64,000 nt of DNA from assembly GCA_902805475.1 (NCBI GenBank), contig CADCSX010000005.1:164001-228000 (forward strand). Direction: 5' to 3'. Below are positions 36,016 to 48,600 of this stretch, piece by piece. The stretch is from Entonaema liquescens (taxonomy: Eukaryota > Ascomycota > Sordariomycetes > Xylariales > Xylariaceae). Position numbers and translations under genes: made by a program. Under the pieces are notes generated by a model. The model made no database searches and had not been told where the DNA came from. It saw only the letters and a program-made list of their open reading frames with translations. Positions within the stretch are counted from its first letter, which is position 1; each line of letters starts with the position of its first letter.

Positions 36016-36912
36016 CTTGAATGCGGACGTCGGTGATGGTCGAAGATTTGCTGTGAGGTTAGTAAGGTGTGGAAGGGTTGAAGTTGAATTGAGAGCCCCC
36101 TCTCCGAACTTTGCACAATCGAGAATTTCTGAATCAGAGTGCACACCAAGGAAATTTTGTGGACTGTAAAGACCCAATTTGGTGTAAGCGAGAGGGCAAC
36201 TGAATCACATGACCTTATCAATTATCTAAAGTGGTGCACAGGCCTTTTTCGCACTAACCACCTGCAATTATTACAGGCGCGCGATTGAATTTGGGATTGA
36301 GTTAATTAGGTAATTGCTAAGCTAACTTAATACCTATTAAGTAGGTAGGTACCTAGGTACATTGGGAGACACTAGGTATGTACCTACATAGGTACCTACT
36401 TCCGCAGCTGTCAGTTTATAGTACCTAGGTACTCAATCCTCCGAATTATATCGTAATACCTACCGAAAGTGAACTGTCTTGCAACTCGTATGGGATGCAT
36501 AACCCTCAACACTTGACGAACATATTGGCGAACTTTTAAAAACGGCATATTGCACACCTATAAGATCCAACCATATCTGGTATAAGCATATCATATTAGA
36601 GATGATCGCAGCCCCTATGCGCTCGATAAGAATACCAACTTGAGAACAGGTCGAGTGCATTCCTCACGAAGTCTCGCTGCTACCTCTAAGCTCTAATACT
36701 GTACAAAGCTAACAGGGGTCGGCTTATTTTTTAAAGGGACTACCACGCTGACTCCAATACGAAGACACAAGGTTTATCTTCATGTTTGAATTTCATCGAA
36801 TTTTTCTCTACCTTATGTGAACTGACCATCATGATACTTGCCATGTAGCTTCCTATATCCATGATCACTCTCCATGCTGTCCTTCACATTTACATACGTA
36901 CATAAGTCGAGG
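36016..36912. other. Intergenic, upstream of eL19 and 3' of GCN1
   Basis: Holds the eL19 promoter and a 100-bp cluster of GGTACC/CCTAGG palindromic words. No gene recognised. Confidence 0.55.
36331..36432. repeat. Cluster of CCTAGG/GGTACC palindromic words
   Basis: Within about 100 bp, the 12-bp perfect palindrome GTACCTAGGTAC occurs twice (36349-36360 and 36421-36432). Between the copies are several overlapping AGGTACCT, TAGGTAGG and GTACCTACAT words, giving partial long inverted pairing. It lies about 320 bp upstream of eL19. Confidence 0.8.
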
Positions 36913-39900
36913 TTAATCTTGCGAGAAGACGCCACCTCCAATCTCCACAGCACCGACGCTCCATATCTCCTTTTCGTCTTCTACCTCGTCGTTGCTCAAG
37001 CCTAGTCCACCTTGGCCACCTTCTGCTTCTCTCCTCTCTCTTGCTTGGCTACCGAGTCTGACGGCTACTCGCTTGAAATAGTCTTGCATGCTCCGCTTGG
37101 TGTTTGCTGGCAGCTCTGCACCAGCGCCGCTAATATACTTCTCGAACACCTTAGTGTCCTCGTCTACCACGCTAAATAGCTCGATAAACGCAGCCTCGGC
37201 TGCTAGCTTAACGGGGATTACCGGATCCCGCACGGATGCGAATACGGGAGGTGCTAGTAGCGGGAGATGCGGGCGGACTATATCCAAGTTGGCCCGCGAA
37301 ACCGTGCGTACAATTACTAATGCAAGGCGACGGGAGTCAGACGGGTTCCCAGGACTGATGATGCTGGCCAGCGTTGAGAAGATTGGCTTTGTCGATTCAA
37401 AAGACTTTGGAGAGTCCGTCAATAAATATTTGCCCGTTGCTAGGATGCTGTTATCTGCCACGAATAGCTATATATCACAGGTTAGTATGGCTTAAGTACT
37501 AATCAAAAATTTGTCAATGATAGTCAACTTACGTTCTTGTTAGACATGCCCTGGCAGAGCAAGTCGGGCAAGTCTTCTGCTAGCGGACTCTCTAATAGCG
37601 TCTGGGGTGATTCCACAAAGACTGCGTTGAGCGCGAGAACTGAAGCGCTGGTGAAGTGAGTTGTCGTCACACGGTTCTTCAGCAAGCCGTGCGCGATCTC
37701 GGGGGGCACATTCTTAATGAGCGCGCCGAGTAGCTTAGCATTAGTTACTATCATTGTCGAGTCGGTCGTGTCCGTGTCCATATCGATTAATCCCAGCACC
37801 GCTGTTCGCGAGCTCTCGCCCATGTTAGAACCTGCTTTGCTGATAACCTCGTACAACGCCTTTAGCATAGCAGTCCTGACACCTGGATCTGATGTCTTGG
37901 AACCGGTGACGAGCTCCGCGATCAACGGATCCACTCGGGGCGTAAACTTGATTAACGTGCCCAACGCCTTAGCAGCGCGCGACCGTAGTAATTCGCTGCC
38001 GGTATCTGCGAGTGCTCTCGCGAATGTCCGCTGGAGTTGGGGAAGGAAAGGCTTAAGTGCCGCCGGCATCTTCTCGAGCAGGTTATTGAGTGTTAGAAGA
38101 ATAGCTGCTTTGACATCGGTGGATCGCTCAGATACTACACGAATGAGAGGACCCGTAATCTGAGTGACGGACGGCTTGAGAGAAGCTTCGCTTGTCCTAT
38201 CGACAATATCAGATATGGCGAGCGCAGCACTAGTTCGTTGCTCAGCAGTCCCATTCATGAGACCCTGGAGGAATATAGGTAGGATAGCGTTGATGCCCTT
38301 TGGAAGCTCAAATCCTGGTAGGTTAGAGCCGGCGACGCCCACTTGTAATAATGTTTGTCTTGTCGATATCACAAGGGCCTCCATCTCTTCCTTCTTAAGC
38401 TTCTTGGTGAATTCGCTTAGGGCTGTCCATGCTGCCTTGACCACTTCCTTGTCCCGGTCGTCAAATGAGATTAAGAGGGCGCGAACGATGTCTTGATTGT
38501 ACCGCGAGTAGTCCACGCCGGAGTTGGCGAAGAAGTTAGCGAGCCGCGATGCTGTCACGGCGCGTTTGCGGTGATCGTCATTCTTCACTAGCTGCAACAA
38601 GACATTCATGACTGTGTTGAGTCCGTCGTACTCGTCTATCGATTGTATAACCGTGTCGAACGACTCTTCCAGATCCGTACGGAGCTCATCATCCTTGGCA
38701 TTCACAATATTGTCCATAAGAGAGTTGATAATATTCGGTAGACGTCTGTTCATAGCAGGACCTGCAACCCGGGATAGAGAGGCCAATGCCTTGGCATTGA
38801 AGGTGGAGATGGGAGGAGTAAGCAGTGTCGGAATGAGATTTGGCAAAATGATGTTGGACCTGGTAGTCTCAGTAAGGAGAGTCAGGAGAGCAGATAGAGC
38901 ATTGTTTGCTTCATCCTCGGAGCGCAGCAGATTGAGTAGGTACGGGAGTACTTGGTCGACTGCTCGTTTACCGATAATTTGTTGTAGCGAGTCGAATGCT
39001 TCGGCAGCGGCTTCTCTAACGTCCTCATCGGAGTCTATGAGTGCTGTTCTGACTACAGATATCAACGTCTTCTCATGGTCCTCCAGGGCTTCGTCTGAGG
39101 CAGATGCAATAAGTTCCTTGAGTGCGAGGCATATTCCTTGTCTGGCGTTCGTATCCGTCGAGGTCTGAAGGCCTTCTTCGAGAGTTGGGAGCAGGCTTGA
39201 TAGTACGCCGTCGCCAGCCTTCCGGATCAGTTCTCCCAAGGCATTGCTGGCAATCACCTTGTGCTCCATGTTGGAACTTCCAAGGCGGCGGATGATAAGT
39301 TGTGTAAGAGTAGGTGTAAGCTCCTTCAGAGTTCTTGGTGTAGCGACCAGAGCCTTCCATACACCCACAGCAGCCGCACGAACAGCGCTGGAGGTATCGC
39401 AGCGGCATATATACAAAGCAGAAAGGATCTTGTTGCGCTTCTCTTCTCCGAGGACTTCGCGTAGTGATGCGCCAGCCTCCTTCGCGCTCTCTTCTTCATC
39501 TTCTCCGTCAGCCTTTCCGCTAATACCGGTGAGGTTGAAGAGCAGGTCGCCGACGAGCTCGACGGAACTTAGTCTGATTCTGTAACTGTCATCTGCTAGA
39601 CCACGCTCAAGCTCGGGCAGTAGTAGATCAACAGCTCTTGCGGCAAAATTTTTAACCAGCAACCGACCGGCTCGGAGGGCAGTCTCACGAATAGATTCGA
39701 TATCGTCCGCAAGACCCGCGAGAATAGGGGGTATGATCTTGCCAAGATAGTTTGCGAAACTGTTTCCGAAGCAGACGGGCAAAAAGATGAATAGAGACAT
39801 GAAACCTTCCCTGACTGCGGGTTTGGAGGACTCCACGTTTTGCAGTATCGTAGGAAGTGTCTCCTCCAGCCTGGTAGTACCAAGTCCCGCAAGGACCTCG

Positions 39901-42900
39901 CTGAGGGCTTGAGCCGAACCGAGACGGTCCCCGGCGCCAGTATCCGACTTGAGTGTTTGCATGAGTCCAGGAATGAGGTCCGGTAGGGCATCCTCGCCGA
40001 GCTTTTCCACCAATGATCCCAACGCTCGGGAGGCGGTTGCTCGTGTTGTCGGAACCGGATCGACAGCTGCCACTTTCAGCCCAGACACAAGAACTGGTAG
40101 ATGTGCAATCAAATCCTTCCGCTCGGTCAGATGAGCTAAACTTCCGATAACCTGAGAGGCCTTGCGTTTTGTGTTGGACCTGTCTCCCAAACCGCGCTGG
40201 AGAATTCTGGTAACAAGCGCTAGCGAAGGCGCATCGAGGTAATGGACAAACTGCACCTTGATAAGCGAGTCCAGGGCGTCATCCGTATATTTAGTAGGGT
40301 CGCTCAGAGCCTTGAGCAGAATGTCGACTAAGCTCTTCACCTCAGGATTCTCGATGACTTCACCGAAGCGCTTCAAGCTCTTGTTGGCCGCGGCTCGCAC
40401 CTCTTTGTGGCTGTCATTCAACACGCCCGTTAACGGCGGTATAATATCGGGAAGGCTCTGCGCGAGTTGCTGCGGATCCAAGTACGCCATGGCACCTAGA
40501 AGATCACAGGCGCCACGTTTGCTACGCCATTGATCGTCGTCGAGTCCGTTGAGGAGAGTCGGTAAGATCTGCTTCACACCATACGAGCTAAGTTTTGCGA
40601 AGCAAGCCTTAGATGCTGCTAGACATGCGTCTCTCACATCTCCATTGCTATCGCCGAAGCCTGATAAAAGCTGAGGTACAATCTGGATGACGTATGGCTC
40701 AAATATACGGCCGAGGAGCACGGCAAAGAGTTCAAATGCGAGGTACGCACCTTCGCGCTGCTGGGGTTCTTTTCGGTTTTCGGTCGCGCTCTTTAATGTA
40801 ATAAGAATGCGATAATCTCGTAACACGGAGATACCTCTCCCTGGACTAAGCCGGCCAATCCGTATGCGGCACCTCGCTTTTCAGCATACTTCTTTGATGT
40901 CAAGAGAGTGTCGAGGAGCTGGTCGAAATATTTGGATGATTTGTCACCGCACGTCCGTACCAAAGGCGGCAGGCATTCCGCCACCGCGTACTGAACAGCT
41001 TCGGACGGTGTGCTCAAGGTAGCAAGCAGTCTCTCAAGAACGACTGGAATCTTTGCATCTCCGGGCTTCAAGTGCCTAGCGAGAGCGCCGTACATAACGA
41101 TAACAGCCTCGTTTACGCGATCTGCTGCCTCCGAACCCTTGTCCGGCGCGGCAAGAGTCCTCTCGAACGTCTTCATGAGCTTATCTAGAAGCGCTCTGCC
41201 ATGAAGGTCAATAGCCACAAGGGCTGCGTCGAGCATCTCACCGCGCACGGTAGCATTCTGGTCACCTAGCGGGCCACCATCAATAAGGAAGTTAAAGAAG
41301 TCGTCGATTTGTGATTTCTGCAGGTGCGCAGCAAGTTCTCTGAATGCCGCCGCAAACCCGTGTCGTGCTTCCCAAGGGTCTGATAGATCGGTTTTCTTAG
41401 GCATTCCATACTCGTCTAGCTGGGGAACCCGGGATTTAGCAAATTCTACATACGAAGAGCGAAGTTTTGCCAGCACGTCATCAACGGTTGCAGGGTACTC
41501 TTTGCATGCCTCGGCAAGGGAGCGCGCAGCAGCTCTCCTGAGCTGGGCGTCTTTGCTCTCGAGATATGGGAGCATCTTAAAGGGCACCTCTTTAGAGACT
41601 TTGAAACCGCTTTCCTCCCAAATTTCGTGGCCGAGATCGACGTTTTCGGGGATATCATCGTGGCAAGCAATCCAGATTTCCTCCGAGAAATCGAGGTCGC
41701 TCATATCAACTTCGGCGCTGATCGACTGCAGAACTGTCTCGCGAACTGAAGCTTGCGCGACGATGGCACCCTTTGCGAGAACGGCTATCTCATCGGTGCT
41801 TATATTCGGAGCAATGCAGCGGACCATATCGGAGAAGCAGTCTTTGATGATCTTATAATGTTGGTTGTATTGCTGCATAGAGGTGACCAGCGTAGATATC
41901 AAGTCAGCCCGGGGAATCGTTTCGTCGGCGCAGACATGAGTATGGAACGCGAGGAACTCGATCGCCAGCACCAGCTGAGCGTCCCGCTCGTCGGCGCCAT
42001 TCCCAACGCCTCCTGTTCGTAGTATCACGAATACCAAAGATAGCATGTAAATCACGGAGATGGCGTCAAAAGGCCTCTGCTCGCCGGCGAAGCGAATACG
42101 ATATAGGACTCTCGTTACGAGTTCCTCTAGGCCTTCCTCTGTCATATTCTCCGGTAGAGAAGTAATTCCCAGAGCACGCAGGGTTGCAACTCCGATGAAA
42201 GGTCGAATGGCCCCTAGTCGGGGAGTAACACGATCGGAACAGGCGAGGTAAGCCGTAGGGCCCGCATCGCCGGTGATGAGACCGGCGCCGGCTTCCAAAG
42301 CCGCCAATAGAGCGCTAATTGAAGGCCCAATCCATAGGTTGGGCTCTGTCGGCGGGCTATTGACGAGGCTTCTGATAATTCCGAAGCCACGCGTAAGCCG
42401 CGATTCCAGATGCTGGATCTTCCGCCGAATTTCGGACTCTTTCTTCAGTTGAGCATTGACCTTGGCTTGCTCGTCGGCGGTAAGCTTTCTCTGCTGGCCC
42501 TTTTCTGTGCCAATTGACTTCTAAGCTCTTCTTCCCATTTCAGAGTATCGTAGTCCTTAGTATTCTTATCTGGAAGCGTCTGCTTTTTCGCGAGGACGTC
42601 TATAAAAGCAGTACCTTCTGGGGTTCGGAATATTGCCGCCTCGACGGGACCTACATCTTTTAGCTCTTCTGTACTTAAGTCCGCCTGGATAAGCTCGACA
42701 ATTTTTGGCGTCACAGTATCCGGAGCCACAAATGCAAGATCTGCCGCCGCATTGCAAGCAGCCTGCTTGATAGCTTTCGACTGTACTTATTAGACTTATA
42801 TCTCAACTCCAACTGCGTGTTTGCTCACCTTCTGATCAAAACTTGTCTTTTCTATTATCTGTCGTATTAATTCCTCCTCATACTTCTGGGCCAAACTTCC

Positions 42901-45131
42901 GGGGTCAAGACCGACTCGCAGACAGAGGTCTATCCAGCTTGCTCTAGGTATTAGATCATTCCGGGCGATCACCAGCAACGAACACATCTGTTTAGCCAGT
43001 TGTTCCTGGGATTTTTGGGCGCCCAATTGTTTAAACTCGTCATCGTTTAGACAAATCGACTTAAGAATTAAATGTAAGTGGGCATTTTCGAACTTGGCAG
43101 TTGCTGCTATGCTATCTTTATCCTCTGTGTGAGAGGATTCGATCCACCGCCATAGTCCGTCGATAGCAATTTCTGAAAAGAAACTAGGGTCTTGGACGTA
43201 AAGTTTCGAAATAGCCTCGCTGGTCTCTTTACGAACCTGAGGAGGTACGGCGGTTGAGGATGCTAGATAAATGAGGGCTTGAAACCAAACTACTTGTACG
43301 TTCTTCGGGGCTTTTGCTAAATCGTCATAAGCGGCCGCAAGTGCTCGTAGAAACCACCTAGTATCGTCTTCTGTAGATAATCGGCCGTAAACTCGGTGAT
43401 TGAGAAGAAATGAAGGCTTGGGATCAGCCACGAAGCATTCCTTTGAAACGGCTGTCTTTTTAAGGGCAGGCTTTATAGTAGCGCCATCAATCTTAGGCAG
43501 GACCTGTAGGGACAGAACTGACGATACATATGCGCCTACGATCAAGCCGCTCTGGGCAGCAGCAGCAGGATTCTTGATAATTTCGGCCCACGTATCTGCG
43601 AGCGGTCCCGTGATGGCCTCGGCTAGTTTAGCAGCATTTTCCGAGATAGGCTGAGCTTCTTGGGTAAAAGGTACGAATATTTCTCCAGCTCGGAGTAGCC
43701 ATAGTCTACGTGAAGGTATCTTCTTGTCGCCGAGGCCTTTGGCAAACGCATCGGTAGCAGGCTTCGGTAAATCAGTGCCGTCATTTAATAGAAAGGAGAC
43801 AGCTCTTCCGATGACAGATATTTCTGCTCCCAGGGCGCCTTCGTTTCCTTCTTTGGTCGCAATAGGGGAAGACCAGTAGCTATCTTAGTTGCGATCGAGT
43901 TGGATAACGGTACGTAGTCCAGCATTTGCGAATGAAGAATACGATGATCCGCAGAAGCCAGTTTTCCGGATTTGAGAGGATTCAAAACCTCCTCGGCAAC
44001 TTGATCTGTCAGTTTTGCATCGTGACTACGAGCCACCGCCTCCCTAAAGGCGGCCAAAACGCCGTCGCGAATCGTCGCATTACTAGACTTGGCATTGGAT
44101 AGTAGGGGTTTTAGAAGACGTCCGTTTAAAGCCTGCGAGAGATCCAAGACTTTAGGAAGGGCACGGATCAATAATGCTACCAAATCCAAAACCACCTCAG
44201 GAGCACGCAGGAGACCTTTTTCGATGGGCGGTATAATGTCCTTATCCAAGTCTTCCAAAGTAACGAAATCGGAAAAGAAATCCCCTAGGCCAGTCGCGAT
44301 ATGAGCGGGGATGGGCGTACGAGATCCTATAAGCTCTCTAGTAAAAAACGCGAAATATTCCGATTTCACAGTAGCTAATACATCCTTCGCTTGGGTATGT
44401 CGAGAGCTCACACCTGCGATTACGCCAAGCATGACCGCATTTCTCGCCGTCGGCTGAGCTCCTTTAGTCGTAAGGGCTTTCACGGCGTCCTGGACCACTT
44501 TCTCCCGGAACCCACCGCGCCAGAATGCCGCGCGCAAACCACGACGAGTTACCACTAAAGCCGTCTGCGCAACGCTTGGCCTAGTTGTTGGCTGAAGGCA
44601 TCTTTCAAGACCTGCAGCATTTGCATGAATAATTTCCAGTCCAAACTGTTCCCATAGGGGCTTGCCGACCAGTTCTTGCAAGAGGATGGAACACCATTCG
44701 ACCAGGACGAAAGCATTCTTGGGGGCTATTCCAGGCTTTTGGGACTCTTGTCGCACAGAAGTAATAAACGGCGTCAGCACCTTAGCATCGCTAGTCGTCG
44801 TGAAGACAGAGGCAATACAAGCCTCGACGGCTCTCCTAGAGGGTCTGTCATCGTAAAACCGGTGTGTATCAAATAATAATTGTAGTAGGGCTGGTATTGA
44901 AGACTGATCGATAGCTATATACAAATACAAACATCAGTATAAAGGTATTACACAAATAGGACTATAATAACCCCAAGAAAATAGGTACGCCTTACTCTTA
45001 TCCTTCAACTTCTCGTCAATTGTTCGCAATTGGGCTATGCGTGTCTTGGTAGAAGAAGAAAAGAGAGCAGGCTTGGCCGAAGGAAAATCGATGCCAGCTT
45101 TTGAGGCGCCGTTTGCAGCCGCTTCAGTCAT
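36913..45131 (-). CDS. GCN1: GCN1, GCN2-activating ribosome-associated HEAT protein (three apparent 1-bp frame breaks)
   Basis: Giant HEAT-repeat scaffold that binds ribosomes and, with GCN20, activates the kinase GCN2 during amino-acid starvation and ribosome collisions. Exons are 44996..45131, 42829..44914, 37533..42780 and 36913..37467, giving about 2675 residues, the normal GCN1 size. The C-terminal half shows the eEF3-like HEAT array (VLRDYRILITLKSATENRKEPQQ onward, LLNGLDDDQWRSKRGACDLLGAM, GDSNGDVRDACLAASKACFAKL) and the GCN2-binding region. The frame breaks at three short runs: CCC at 43829-43831, TTTT at 42501-42504 and CCC at 40839-40841 (plus-strand bases). In each case one missing base reconnects conserved sequence (for example AYGLAGLVQG to RGISVLRDYR). 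With three bases added the total is an exact multiple of three. Loss of such a conserved gene by three separate indels is implausible, so assembly error is favoured. Confidence 0.92.
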
Positions 45132-45665
45132 TTTGACGGACCGAAGGAAGATCTATTGACATGATAGGGAGGTTAATAAATGCCTCTTTATGGCGTCCCC
45201 TATCATACGGGGTATAAACACAACAGTATGCTAGGGAATTGTTGTAGAACTCTGATTTATCGTAACATTGGTCTTCGTCAGGTTCATGTGGGCTGAAAAT
45301 ATCAGTGGGGTTATATTCTCTAGGTAAGCTTATCTTATCGTAACATCTTTTGTAGGTGTATCTGTGACTGGCAACGGCGAATGACTCAATTTCAGCGCCG
45401 GGACACCACGAACAACCACCTTCAGCAAGCCTGTAATTACCAAATAGAGAGAGAGCACACCCCGCCCTACCCGCCTTGCCGCTAAGCCCTTCCCCACAGC
45501 GCCCGTCACCACCCACTCTGCTACTATGATGACCGTTACACCTGAATATTGAAGCTCGTTTAACCAGTAACAACTTTTTTTTTTTATCTTTCGAATTTTG
45601 GTGCTTTCGCGTGGGTGAGATTCGGCCTTTTCCTTCTTTTTCCCCCATTCCCTTACTTAGCAATA
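45132..45665. promoter_or_regulatory. Divergent promoter region between GCN1 and DHX29-like helicase
   Basis: A 534-bp region between the two start codons. It contains a T-run at about 45575-45586 and pyrimidine-rich sequence just 5' of the helicase start, typical of fungal promoters and 5' UTRs. A 251-codon reverse frame overlaps this region and the helicase 5' end but shows no protein family and is not called. Confidence 0.5.
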
Positions 45666-48600
45666 ATGGCCCCGAAAAGAAGAAGACAAAACCAGTAGCC
45701 AATCCGGCTCGGGGATTTGCTACCACGTCGATCGCTTCGAAACCGAAACCGCGAGCTGAAATTGCTAAAGAACCGGCGCAAACCGCTACAGAGGGAGGGA
45801 AGCTTGATGCCCCTCCAACGCCGTCATCTCGCGATCCCAATGCCCCACCATCAAATTCCAACTCCGATAACGTACCCAAAACTTCTCAGAAAGCAGCTTT
45901 AAGCCCAGAAGAATTCGAGAGGCAGCTGGAGGAATCTGAGCTGCAGCTTCTAGTGGAGAAATATGCGCAGAAAGTAAAGAGAGACGCCCAACGCCAAAAG
46001 TCCAGGCTCGAGACAGATCGTCGACTACTTCGCGGACAAGCAGAACCATTGAACACAAGAAAATGGCTACCTCAAGAGCTTATGGATCATATCTTGGACT
46101 TGATCCAAGCTGAAAACCGCTTCGGCGCATCCTCGCTGGCGCCGGAGGGCACAAATAATAGCGGCAAGCTACCCTCGGAGGAAGATTTGGTGATTAGGTT
46201 GTGGACCCTGCAGCAGACCCTGACAGGCGCCAACTTCTCCGAGGACAAGGTAAAGGCCGTGCTACAGCACGTGCTTGATATTGCTGCCACAATAGGTAGC
46301 ACGACTAAGGATAACATTTGGGGTTTGGAGGAAGCTCTAGACTGGCTCGCCCGCGAATGCACAAGAGATGAGCTTCACGATTACGAATATAAGGGTAGGC
46401 CCGCAAAGTCACAAGCAGATACGCCGGTCGATAGCCCTTTACCGTCAGGCGCGAATACGCCTCGCCTATTAGACATTAGTAGTGGACAGAAAGCTTCTGG
46501 TTCTAAAAATGGAACGCCAAATCTAAAATCAGCAGCCGCGAAGAAAGCTGCCATCGTCTGTCATGAAGACATTGAGCCTGAGGATCTCATCCCTGCTTAT
46601 CTTGAAACTAAAGCCAAATTATTTCATCTTCAGCGGCCGAAGCAGGATAACAAAAGGGGGAAATCGGTCAAGAAAAATAACTTGAATAGCGCAATACAGT
46701 CCGCCACGGAACTATCAGGCGACGATTTAGAAGAAGCTAAGCTACTGGCAAAAATTGAAAAAATTGAGCAGGACGTACTGTTTGATAAATTTTTGGCCGA
46801 GCAAAAATGGCGAGCAGATCATATAGAACTAGAGAAAGAATTCGCCGCCAAAAAGAAGGCAGAAGCGCAAGCGGAAGAAGATGTAAAGGAGAAAGACGAT
46901 GGCGCAATTGGCGACGTGCAGTCGGAAGATGGCGAGGTCACTAAGGAAGCTCAGAGGATTGCGGCAGAGATTTTGCAGCAGGATGGCTCCGACGATGACC
47001 AAGCTCTGTCTGATTTATTCGCGAGTCTCCCCGTTCAAGAGATCGACGCTACAGGCAAGACGACTACTGTAATCAACGGAACGGATGGTGTGAAAATCAC
47101 GATCCGCGACTTTGGTAAGTGGACGGGCATCAGCCCGATGCGCGCTTTAGAGGAAGCTTGCCGATCAAGGTATTTTACAATGCCTCTACTCTTTTCTCTC
47201 CGCTAAATTTGCCGGCAGGGACTCTTCCGTCAGGATTATATATAAACTCGTATCTGAGAATCCATATTCCCACCGTCATCTAGTCTCTATCCAATGGTCT
47301 AAACCTCAGGAGCTTATACCCGTTCCCGAAATCCGGTTTATCGAGAGTACTATTTCTCCTCAGCAATTCCTCTTCCAGATGGCTTCCGTAGCAACACCAG
47401 ACTCTAAACAGTCCGAAGCATATATTGCCACTCTGGCGCTCTTCGTGATTTTTGGATCCACTAAAGAAGAGAAGGTTTTTATGAGATTACCCGCGGCTTG
47501 GAGAGAATTATGGTCGGAGCTCGCAGAGGAAAAGAAGAACCAAACTGATGCCGCAGATCGAGTGGCGATCAAAGAAATTCGCGCATTAGTTCGTGAAAAG
47601 CAAGATCAAGAACTGGAAGATGGCGTTCTTCTCCAGGGCGCTTTCAGGGGCCGCGCTTCGCAGCGAAGTACAAATGATACAGGTGACGAGTCTAACACAG
47701 AGAGGGCCACGAACACAATCGGATCAGAATATTACCAGAGAATTTGGGCTGACAAGTCCAGTACGCCGAGATTCCAATCTATGCTGGTTAGTTCCCCTCG
47801 CATCTTTTGGGTGTAAAATATCTGACATCTTTAGCAATTCCGGATGCAACTCCCGATGTGGCATTTCAGAGAACAGGTCCTTGGTGCTGTGGAGAGAGAG
47901 CAAGTCGTTATCATCTGCGGAGAAACAGGATGGTAGGTCTACCTTATATGGAATCATACAAAGCTTATAGCTAACCAATTTAATTTGCGCAGCGGTAAGA
48001 GCACGCAGGTGCCATCATTCCTTCTAGAACACCAGCTATCCCAAGGCCGACCATGTAAGATCTATTGCACAGAACCTCGCCGAATATCCGCTATCTCTCT
48101 TGCCCGTCGTGTTAGCGAAGAGCTTGGTGAGAGCAGAAATGATCTCGGTACCTCGAGATCTCTCGTGGGCTATTCTATTCGTTTAGAAGCGAATACGTCA
48201 AAAGAGACTCGACTAGTTTACGCCACGACTGGTATAGTGATGAGGATGCTCGAAGGGTCCAATGAGCTACGTGAAATTACTCATCTAGTCCTTGACGAAG
48301 TCCATGAACGCTCGATCGATTCCGATTTTTGCTAATCGTACTGAAGAAGCTACTGCTTCGTCGAAAAGACCTAAAGGTCATTCTCATGTCGGCCACTGTC
48401 GATGCGGAGAGGTTCTCTAACTACTTAGGGCGCGCTCCAGTTCTGAACGTACCCGGTCGTACGTTTCCGGTACAGGTAAAATACCTAGAGGACGCCCTCG
48501 AAGCTACCGGTTACGTGCCTGACCAACTCAGCCAAGAGAAGATGACAGACTTGGACGATGATCCGGCGGAAATCGACGCCGCTGATTCCAACTCTACTAC

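Noticed and set aside
38608..39168. 186-codon forward frame inside GCN1
   Set aside because: Antisense shadow of a long conserved coding region; Ser/Arg/Leu-rich composition reflects the codon pattern of the other strand.
45124..45879. 251-codon reverse frame over the GCN1/helicase divergent region
   Set aside because: It overlaps the helicase N-terminus antisense and the shared promoter; the translation has no recognisable family.
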